This document shows positions 58,954-64,000 of a stretch of DNA of 64,000 bases, piece after piece. The stretch comes from Rubrivivax sp. GTDB taxonomy: Bacteria > Pseudomonadota > Gammaproteobacteria > Burkholderiales > Burkholderiaceae_C. A program made the translations under genes and the position numbers. A model generated the notes under the pieces. The model was not told the DNA's origin and searched no databases. It worked only from the letters and a program-made list of their open reading frames with translations. Each line of letters opens with the position of its first letter. The first letter of the stretch is position 1. The stretch covers positions 62,001-126,000 of the forward strand of contig JADJHR010000011.1 in assembly GCA_016707445.1 (NCBI GenBank), written 5' to 3'.

Positions 58954-59427
58954 ATGAACATTCGCATTGACGACCTTTCGCATCCGGCTGTACAGGCACT
59001 GCTTGAGGAACATCTGCAGAACATGCATGAGATTTCCCCGCCAGCGAGCGTTCACGCCTTAGACTTGGAACAGCTGCGAAAGCCCGAAATCACGTTCTGG
59101 TCAGCCTGGCAGGACGCCACCCTTGTCGGAGTTGGTGCACTGAAAGAGCTGGATCGACAACACGGCGAAATCAAGTCCATGCGTACCCCAAGAACATTGA
59201 GACGCCAGGGTGCCGGCCGCACAATCCTTGCGCACATCATCGAGCAGGCAATGACCCGTGGCTACAAGAGACTCAGTCTGGAGACCGGGTCAATGGTGCA
59301 ATTCGAGCCGGCACAATCCCTCTACAAGAGTTTTGGATTCACGTTCTGCGGGCCATTTGGCGGCTACGTTGAAGATCCAAACAGCGTGTTCATGACCAAG
59401 GTGCTTGGAGACGTGAGTGCGGCCTAG
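58954..59427 (+). CDS. GNAT acetyltransferase (cassette)
   Basis: A 157-residue GNAT enzyme: HPAVQALLEEHLQNMHEISPPASVHALDLEQL at the N-terminus, VGVGALKELDRQHGEIKSMRT, then the acetyl-CoA loop RRQGAGRTILAHIIEQA near residue 87 and LSLETGSMVQFEPAQSLYKSFGF. It resembles the YsnE-type group of small-molecule acetyltransferases. The ATG at 58954 is 20 bp after the attC core. The stop overlaps the next attC. Confidence 0.85.
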   Translation: MNIRIDDLSHPAVQALLEEHLQNMHEISPPASVHALDLEQLRKPEITFWSAWQDATLVGVGALKELDRQHGEIKSMRTPRTLRRQGAGRTILAHIIEQAMTRGYKRLSLETGSMVQFEPAQSLYKSFGFTFCGPFGGYVEDPNSVFMTKVLGDVSAA

Positions 59428-59490
59428 CCCCTTGGTCAAACGCACCTGCCACGCCCTGCCGTGTCGGGCCGGTTACCGCGAACATTAGAC
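59422..59490 (+). repeat. Short attC site (69 bp)
   Basis: The 5' core GCCTAGC, L'' TTGGTCAAACGC, L' GGGCCGGTTACC and 3' core ATTAGAC are all in place, but the central 55-60 bp found in other sites is absent. L' and L'' still pair. A shortened hairpin of the same family. Confidence 0.75.
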
Positions 59491-59515
59491 CTCGCGAATC
59501 GCTAGACCGCGCAAC

Positions 59516-60085
59516 GTGAACGCTGAATCACCCGGCCCACCCACTGAGCAAGCGGATGCAAATATCCGCAAACATCTTCTCGCGCGTTCAGTCTGGCTCA
59601 CCGTACCCGGAACGTACGCGGCAATTGCCCTCGCATACGCCCTGACGCCGGCACCTTCCGGCCTTGTTTCAGCGAGTGAGCGCTTGATCTTCGGCGTTCG
59701 CTGGCTCTTCGTTGCGTTTGTTCCCTACGCTGCCGTCTGCTTGGTCATTCTCTATGAGCGTTTCGCCGAGGGTGCACACAACCCGTTGTTGCACCGTGAG
59801 AGCAGGCGTCTGCAGATTCACTGCCGCGTGATGCAGAACACCCTTGAGCAGTTGATCTGGTTCGCGCTGTGCGCGCTTGCGCTGGCAACCTACCTCTCGC
59901 CTGAGCGTATGCGACTGCTACCCGTGCTCTGCGTCTTCTTTGCACTGGCTCGCCTTGTTTACTGGTGGGGATATCTTCGCGGCAGCACTCTTTGCAGGGC
60001 ACCGGGCGTTCAACTCACCTTCACGCTCAACATCTCACTACTTGTTGCCGTAGGTATCCTGTTAGTCAGAAGCCTGCTGCAGTGA
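59516..60085 (+). CDS. MAPEG-family membrane protein (cassette)
   Basis: A 189-residue inner-membrane protein with four hydrophobic segments. The MAPEG signature region is visible in RRLQIHCRVMQNTLEQLIWFALCALAL (Asn-Thr-Leu-Glu-Gln) and RLVYWWGYLRGSTLCRAPGVQLTF. Family members conjugate glutathione or reduce lipid peroxides in eukaryotes; bacterial roles are mostly unknown. The start is GTG, 26 bp after the attC. Confidence 0.82.
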   Translation: MNAESPGPPTEQADANIRKHLLARSVWLTVPGTYAAIALAYALTPAPSGLVSASERLIFGVRWLFVAFVPYAAVCLVILYERFAEGAHNPLLHRESRRLQIHCRVMQNTLEQLIWFALCALALATYLSPERMRLLPVLCVFFALARLVYWWGYLRGSTLCRAPGVQLTFTLNISLLVAVGILLVRSLLQ

Positions 60086-60094
60086 CCGCAAGAG

Positions 60095-60111
60095 TGGTGT
60101 CTACGTCAGGC
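60095..60111 (+). repeat. attC site remnant, 3' end
   Basis: GTGGTGTCTACGTCAGGC resembles GGTTAGCTCTACGTTAGGC of intact sites, with GTCAGGC (60105-60111) as a mutated 3' core (T to C). No left half is found after the MAPEG stop. It marks the boundary between the MAPEG and zinc-ribbon cassettes. Confidence 0.45.
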
Positions 60112-60233
60112 ATCACGGCGCCACTCGTGTGGCCGTGTCTTCGTGGGATCCAGATGGCAGGCCTCATGGTTCGCGCCACGTAGCCATGCTGGTTGGAGCA
60201 GAATGCCATTTCTCTCCACTGCTTGGAGCTTTT

Positions 60234-60497
60234 ATGGCCAAGATGCTGTGCCCGAAGTGCGGCTCTGCGGTTCCTTCGGAGAATGGTTGGGCAAAGGCTG
60301 CGCTATCCACGACGATCGCCGCTCCAGCTGTCCCAGACATGGCGACTCAGGTTCGTTGCCCGAGTTGTCAGGTGGTGTTCGCCCAAAGCGATGTCCTCTA
60401 CGCGGGTGCATCTGCACCTCGCTACCTGCGCATTCTTACTTGGATAGGCACCTTCGCCGTACTAGCCTGGGTCCTCTACCTGTTCGCGGTCATGTAG
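60234..60497 (+). CDS. Small zinc-ribbon membrane protein (cassette)
   Basis: An 87-residue protein. Two cysteine pairs, CPKCGS at residue 5 and CPSCQV near residue 45, form a probable zinc ribbon, and one C-terminal membrane helix (ILTWIGTFAVLAWVLYLFAVM) anchors it facing the cytoplasm. I do not recognise a named family. The ATG at 60234 is chosen because the zinc ribbon starts there; longer upstream frames are not protein-like. Confidence 0.65.
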   Translation: MAKMLCPKCGSAVPSENGWAKAALSTTIAAPAVPDMATQVRCPSCQVVFAQSDVLYAGASAPRYLRILTWIGTFAVLAWVLYLFAVM

Positions 60498-60523
60498 GGC
60501 TGAGTCGCCACCCGCGCAGTCCT

Positions 60524-60648
60524 TCCTAACATGTGTTCAATCGGAGCGCCAACGGCAGGCCAGCTTGGCCGCGCAACGGCCTTGGTTCATCATTGGCCGG
60601 ACGACCAAACCGTCCCGCCGCCGTCGCCCGGTTAGCTCTACGTTAGGT
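60524..60648 (+). repeat. attC site (125 bp)
   Basis: 5' core TCCTAAC (first base changed), L'' GTTCAATCGG, interior CCAACGGCAGGCCAGCTTGG and TTGGTTCATCATTGGCCGGA, L' CGCCCGGTTAGC, 3' core GTTAGGT, perfect. Confidence 0.88.
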
Positions 60649-60669
60649 CTCGCAACAACGGAATCTCGA

Positions 60670-61437
60670 ATGAGCCCATCCTCCATGTTTTCGCTGTCCG
60701 GCCGAGTCGCAGTCGTCACTGGTGGCAATGGAGGCATCGGTCGTGCCATCGCTCTTGGCTATGCCCGCGCCGGGGCCGCAGTTGCAGTCTTCGCACGCAA
60801 TGAGCAGAGGAACAGCGAGGTGCTGGCCGACTTGAGGGCGGTCGGGAATCCGGCTCTTGTGATTCGGCTCGACGTCACTGATCGGGCGGCATTGGCGCCG
60901 GCGATGGCGCAGGTCGAGTCAGAACTTGGCCCGATCGATATACATGTGAACAACGCCGGGATCGCGCGGCCGAGTGGAGGAATACTCAAAGAGACTTCTG
61001 AGACTTGGGACTCAACGCTTGAGACTCATCTGAGTTCATCGTTTTTGCTTTCCCAGCTCGCGGCGAGGTCGATGGCGTCTCGCAAGAGGGGCAAGATCAT
61101 CAATATCGGCAGCATTTATTCATTCTTTGGCGCGGCACGGGTCCCTTCCTACAGTGCCGCCAAGGGCGCCATTGTCCAACTGACGAAATCCATGGCAATC
61201 GAACTTGCGCCTTTCAACATTCAGGTCAACGCTATCGCACCCGGTTGGATTTCGACTGACATGACGCTCGCGGCTCGAAGCTCGCCGATGAACGACGAAA
61301 TTTTAGGACGCACGCCAGCGAACCGGTGGGGCCAACCGGAGGACCTGGTTGGCGCGGCGACGTTCCTAGCTTCGGATTCGGCCAACTTTGTAACCGGCAT
61401 AACCCTGCCGGTAGACGGTGGATACTCAATTCGCTAG
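60670..61437 (+). CDS. Short-chain dehydrogenase/reductase (cassette)
   Basis: A 255-residue classical SDR. The NAD(P) motif TGGNGGIGRA is near residue 18, NNAG near residue 95, catalytic Ser in NIGSIYSFFG and YxxxK as YSAAKGA near residue 161. The C-terminus NFVTGITLPVDGGYSIR is typical of 3-oxoacyl-ACP reductase-like and gluconate/sorbitol dehydrogenase-like members. The ATG at 60670 starts 22 bp after the attC. A cupin gene follows with no complete attC between them. Confidence 0.9.
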   Translation: MSPSSMFSLSGRVAVVTGGNGGIGRAIALGYARAGAAVAVFARNEQRNSEVLADLRAVGNPALVIRLDVTDRAALAPAMAQVESELGPIDIHVNNAGIARPSGGILKETSETWDSTLETHLSSSFLLSQLAARSMASRKRGKIINIGSIYSFFGAARVPSYSAAKGAIVQLTKSMAIELAPFNIQVNAIAPGWISTDMTLAARSSPMNDEILGRTPANRWGQPEDLVGAATFLASDSANFVTGITLPVDGGYSIR

Positions 61438-61460
61438 GGAACCAAGCCGCAGCGTAGACA

Positions 61461-61495
61461 GTGGGGCCTAAACTTTTGTTCAAACTAAGCCCCAC
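61461..61495. repeat. Hairpin with attC 5' remnant between SDR and cupin
   Basis: GTGGGGC (61461-61467) and GCCCCAC (61489-61495) form a 7-bp perfect stem. The loop holds CCTAAACTTTTGTTCAAAC, close to the 5' core plus L'' of array attCs (GCCTAGCATGTCGTTCAACC). It may be a shrunken attC that fused two cassettes, or a transcription-pausing hairpin; no T tract follows. Confidence 0.45.
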
Positions 61496-61526
61496 ATTGA
61501 GCTTCAAGAAAACTTCCGGAGGAGCC

Positions 61527-62096
61527 ATGCAATTTCGTCGAGTTGTCACCGGTCACGATGCGAACTCAAAGGCCGTCTTTGCGAGCGACGAGGTGATTGC
61601 ACCCCGGGTGGTTCCTGGCATCAACTTCGAGTTCGTGCGTCTGTGGGGTGCGGACAAGCCCGCCGACTTCCCAGACAGTGGAGGGGAGCCAACATACCGG
61701 ACCTACTTCCCGCCGGCAGATGGCTTTAGGTTTGGGATCTTCACGATCCCTGCGGCTCGCACGATGGCGCTTACGTCAGAAGAGCGCCGCAACTCTTTGC
61801 ACGAGATGGAGCGCCTCTTACCAGGGCTAGCCGCACACATGGAGCCAAGCACTCCCGGTATGCACACGAGCGACAGTATCGATTTTGGGTACGTGATCTC
61901 GGGCAGCATTTGGCTGGAGCTTGATGATGGAAGCGCGAAGGAGTTGAGGGCCGGCGATACCTACGTTCAAAACGGAACTCGACATGCTTGGCGCAACCGC
62001 AGCTCCGAGCCTTGCAGAGTGCTGGTCGCCCTAGTCGGTGCCAATCGGCAGCCCTCTGGAGTTTCAGTTGCGCAATCGCTCGGCGTCCGCGAGTAA
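61527..62096 (+). CDS. Cupin-domain protein 1 (cassette)
   Basis: A 189-residue protein with a C-terminal cupin: PGMHTSDSIDFGYVISGSIWLELDDGSAKELRAGDTYVQNGTRHAWRNRSSEPCRVLVALVG. One metal-ligand His lies in GMHTSD and another in TRHAW. The N-terminal 80 residues form a family-specific part. Many such cupins act as oxygenases, isomerases or regulators of the neighbouring SDR substrate. The start has a strong CGGAGGAG site. Confidence 0.82.
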   Translation: MQFRRVVTGHDANSKAVFASDEVIAPRVVPGINFEFVRLWGADKPADFPDSGGEPTYRTYFPPADGFRFGIFTIPAARTMALTSEERRNSLHEMERLLPGLAAHMEPSTPGMHTSDSIDFGYVISGSIWLELDDGSAKELRAGDTYVQNGTRHAWRNRSSEPCRVLVALVGANRQPSGVSVAQSLGVRE

Positions 62097-62097
62097 T

Positions 62098-62174
62098 GCC
62101 TAATATGTCGTTAAACCTGAGCGCCAACGGCCAGGGTTCCACGCTGTCGTCGCCCGGTTCACGCTACGTTTGGC
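62098..62174 (+). repeat. Short attC site (77 bp)
   Basis: 5' core GCCTAAT (C to T), L'' GTTAAACCTG, interior CGCCAACGGCCAGG, L' CGCCCGGTTCAC, 3' core GTTTGGC (one change). The central block of longer sites is missing, as in the 69-bp form. Confidence 0.75.
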
Positions 62175-62226
62175 AGCACGAAAACCCTTTCCACCGCCGT
62201 TCGCGGCAACTCCCAGAGGTGCATCA

Positions 62227-62616
62227 ATGACCACGCAAGGTTTCGTCGCTTCTCACGAAAGGGATGCGCGCTTTGAGCGCGGACTACGGTCCTTCTATGA
62301 GTACCGAGACCTCGGAGTAAGGGTGGCAACGGAGGGCCGAGTCGACGCGCTCGTAATCCGAGCGGCTGAGGGCAAGGAGTTCTCGAGCCAGCCGCACCTT
62401 CATCGAACAAGCTTTCAACTCGTCTATATCCTCAGGGGATGGATTGAATTCGAATATGAAGGTCAGGGAGTCGTCCGCCTGGAGGCCGGGTCCTGCGTGA
62501 ATCAGCCGCCAAGCATCAGGCACCGTGAGCTGGGTCACAGTCCTGACATTGAAATGCTTGAGATCGTGCTCCCGGGAGGCTTCGAAACCGAGGAAGTGCC
62601 GGCGGTAAATCCATAG
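62227..62616 (+). CDS. Cupin-domain protein 2 (cassette)
   Basis: A 129-residue single-domain cupin: HLHRTSFQLVYILRGWIEFEYEGQGVVRLEAGSCVNQPPSIRHRELGHSPDIEMLEIVLP. Histidines in PHLHRT and RHREL fit the metal site. Small cupins of this kind often bind metals or act as carboxylate-processing enzymes; the substrate is unknown. The ATG has no strong ribosome-binding site; AGAGG is 9 bp upstream. Confidence 0.82.
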   Translation: MTTQGFVASHERDARFERGLRSFYEYRDLGVRVATEGRVDALVIRAAEGKEFSSQPHLHRTSFQLVYILRGWIEFEYEGQGVVRLEAGSCVNQPPSIRHRELGHSPDIEMLEIVLPGGFETEEVPAVNP

Positions 62617-62635
62617 ATCACGCGAGCAACTTACT

Positions 62636-62761
62636 GCCTATCCCATGGCTCAAGCAGAGCACCAACGGCATGGGGCCCTGGCCGTGCGATCGCCTTGCAT
62701 CATCATCGACCGCACGGCCAAGCCATTCTGCCGCCGTCGCCCGGCTAACTCTTCGTTAGAC
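62636..62761 (+). repeat. attC site (126 bp)
   Basis: 5' core GCCTATC (one change), L'' GCTCAAGCAG, interior CCAACGGCATGGGGCCCTGG and TTGCATCATCATCGACCGCA, L' CGCCCGGCTAAC, 3' core GTTAGAC, perfect. Confidence 0.82.
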
Positions 62762-62934
62762 CGCGTATTCCATACGATGACGCCGAGATCGCGCTTACCC
62801 CCAACCGAGGACCATCAGGCTCGGCTTCAAAGGGCCCAGGTATGCTCCCTGAGCCAGTGGGATGACGGACTTGTACGAGACTGCATCGGACCGTCTCCGA
62901 CTGACGCCCTCAACGCGTTCTTGAAAGGTCCTGC

Positions 62935-63204
62935 ATGTGGTTCCTCGTCTCAGTGGTCAAAGGAAGCAAGTATTTCGAAGCCGACTCGCAGATCGACAAC
63001 AAACTCATGATCTCGGATACAACCGACATGATCATTTCAGGCTACTCGATGGGAACTGGTGGGTACAGGTTTGAGATGCGAAAGGGCAATGAAGCCTTCA
63101 CGCTCCAAGAGTTCGCTAAAGGCCAGTCCAAGGAAGCAATCACTGCCAAGTTCATCGAGCTCGCAGCAATGGTTGGAGCCACTACTGTCTTGAATTCTGC
63201 GTAA
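62935..63204 (+). CDS. Small uncharacterised protein (89 aa, cassette)
   Basis: MWFLVSVVKGSKYFEADSQIDNKLMISDTTDMIISGYSMGTGGYRFEMRKGNEAFTLQEFAKGQSKEAITAKFIELAAMVGATTVLNSA: an alpha/beta protein of unknown family. A frame at 62777-63010 overlaps it in another reading frame (starting MTPRSRLPPTEDHQA) and could be the true first gene, but has a weak start. The 173 bp before 62935 are unexplained. The next attC starts 13 bp after the stop. Confidence 0.6.
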   Translation: MWFLVSVVKGSKYFEADSQIDNKLMISDTTDMIISGYSMGTGGYRFEMRKGNEAFTLQEFAKGQSKEAITAKFIELAAMVGATTVLNSA

Positions 63205-63217
63205 TGCAGCGAACGCG

Positions 63218-63343
63218 GTCTAACTTGTCGCTCAACCGGGCCGCCCACGGAGGGCCTGCTTGGCCGTGCAACCGCCTTGGTTCATCATCGGCCGCACGGC
63301 CAAGCGGTCCCGCCGCCGTCGTCGGGTTAGCTCTACGTTAGGC
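63218..63343 (+). repeat. attC site (126 bp)
   Basis: The best-preserved site: 5' core GTCTAAC (perfect), L'' GCTCAACCGG, interior TTGGTTCATCATCGGCCGCA, L' CGGGTTAGC, 3' core GTTAGGC (perfect). L'' and L' pair (GCTCAACCG with CGGTTAGC) leaving one extra unpaired base, the hallmark that orients bottom-strand attC recombination. Confidence 0.9.
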
Positions 63344-63379
63344 GTCAGGAACGTCACCTACCCCTATCGATCGATTGCA

Positions 63380-63856
63380 ATGCAAGCAGACTTCATTGTT
63401 CGAGTCGCCGAGAGATCTGATGTTGAGACCCTAACGACGCTGATCGTCAACTTCAGAGACTTTCTCGGTCGAGACGGCCCTACTGAAGGCGACATTCGCG
63501 CAAGCATGGTCGCGCAACTGCGAAACACTGAAGTGCAAGCCTTCATCGCCTTTCGAGGCGACATCCCTATTGGCTACGCCCTGGTCCTCTTCCGATACTC
63601 TCACTGGGCCAATGGTCTCGAAGCAACGGTTAACGACTTGTTCGTACGTGAGAACGAACGCGGCACTGGCGTTGGGCGCCAGTTGATCGTTCAAGCTTTG
63701 ACCGCCTCTACATCGCGGGGTTGCAGGCTTGTCACCCTCAGCACGAACGAAATGAACGTTGCCTCGAATCGAATTTACGAATCTCTGGGCTTCAGTTGCT
63801 ACTCGACTCTGGCGCGGCAAGCAGGTCTACTATCGTTTGCCATTGCCGCAGACTGA
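63380..63856 (+). CDS. GNAT acetyltransferase (cassette)
   Basis: A 158-residue GNAT enzyme: FIVRVAERSDVETLTTLIVNFRDFLG at the start, IPIGYALVLFRYSHWANGLEATVNDLFVRENERGTGVGRQLIVQAL with the acetyl-CoA loop RGTGVGRQ near residue 95, and NVASNRIYESLGFSCYS near the end. Substrate unknown. The ATG at 63380 is the first after the attC; the stop is 1 bp before the next core. Confidence 0.85.
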   Translation: MQADFIVRVAERSDVETLTTLIVNFRDFLGRDGPTEGDIRASMVAQLRNTEVQAFIAFRGDIPIGYALVLFRYSHWANGLEATVNDLFVRENERGTGVGRQLIVQALTASTSRGCRLVTLSTNEMNVASNRIYESLGFSCYSTLARQAGLLSFAIAAD

Positions 63857-63857
63857 T

Positions 63858-63934
63858 GCCTAACTCATCGCGCAACCGGGGCGCCGACGGCAGACTAGCT
63901 TGTCCGCGTGATCGCATTGGTTGATCATCGGCCG
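63858..63934 (+). repeat. attC site, 3' truncated
   Basis: Perfect 5' core GCCTAAC, L'' CGCAACCGG, interior GACGGCAGACTAGCTTG and TTGGTTGATCATCGGCCGCT, then the array pattern stops. No L' or 3' core follows within the window. The right end of the array, or a rearrangement, lies here. Confidence 0.75.
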
Positions 63935-64000
63935 CTCAGCGCCTTACCAATGACATCCCGTGGACGTTCAATCCCCAGGGCCTCTTGAGCGCCTTCGCGA
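63925..64000 (-). CDS. C-terminal end of a gene entering from the right
   Basis: On the minus strand the frame from the window edge reads REGAQEALGIERPRDVIGKALSGR and stops at a TGA formed within the truncated attC (63925-63927). Only 24 residues are visible and the family cannot be named. Its frame uses attC sequence for its last two codons, so the junction probably arose by insertion or deletion. Confidence 0.35.
   Translation of the reverse strand, partial: REGAQEALGIERPRDVIGKALSGR

Noticed and set aside
61461..61495. The hairpin as a rho-independent terminator
   Set aside because: The stem is short and no run of Ts follows; an attC remnant explains its loop better.

Overview
The window looks like the chromosome of a high-GC betaproteobacterium of the order Burkholderiales (Comamonadaceae / Rubrivivax-Leptothrix type). 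The grounds are strong GC bias at third codon positions, a gltBD pair next to a complete mla operon, a Bug-type (TctC) tripartite tricarboxylate transporter, and two polyhydroxyalkanoate-associated proteins. No rRNA or tRNA gene and no CRISPR array was recognised.

Region 1 (1-26.9 kb) is ordinary, densely packed chromosome: gltB (5' end cut by the window) and gltD; mlaFEDACB for retrograde phospholipid transport; two paralogous exported beta-helix proteins; an FbpABC-like ABC importer; a gspA/gspB pair; a HAD phosphatase; a YdjM-like membrane protein; an M14-like peptidase; an M20 amidohydrolase; an orphan LivJ-like binding protein; a molybdopterin oxidoreductase; a zinc lipoprotein peptidase; a PHA-system protein; and an AcuI/YhdH-type reductase. 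gltD and the reductase each carry a one-base indel in a G run.

Region 2 (27-29.7 kb) holds a diheme cytochrome c and three small genes. One of them, a membrane protein, is followed by what looks like a decayed integron attC site.

Region 3 (30-41.7 kb) is a ten-gene catabolic locus read in one direction behind a divergently placed operator pair: a TetR regulator, a TctC-TctB-TctA carboxylate transporter, two TIM-barrel isomerases, an enolase-superfamily dehydratase, a Gfo/Idh/MocA dehydrogenase, a DUF993 protein, an NAD-dependent epimerase-like protein and a DapA-like aldolase. The set suggests uptake and breakdown of a sugar acid or polyhydroxy acid. The substrate cannot be read from the sequence.

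Region 4 (41.7-45.3 kb) is gene debris: a GspC/PilP-like protein, a small secreted protein, a truncated SARP-type regulator, a small membrane protein and an EamA-family half-transporter.

Region 5 (45.3-64 kb) is the most notable part: a cassette array of a sedentary chromosomal integron with no integrase in the window (a CALIN). Nine fairly complete attC sites (about 125 bp, with two short forms of 69 and 77 bp) and several truncated ones alternate with small promoter-poor cassettes: phasin, GFA protein, five GNAT acetyltransferases, MAPEG protein, zinc-ribbon membrane protein, SDR, two cupins, and decayed VOC, ASCH and CPBP cassettes. A type I restriction-modification operon (hsdM-hsdS-unknown-hsdR) sits inside the array. 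The gene between hsdS and hsdR is unreadable because about 0.8 kb is replaced by implausible poly-G sequence, almost certainly a base-calling or assembly artefact.
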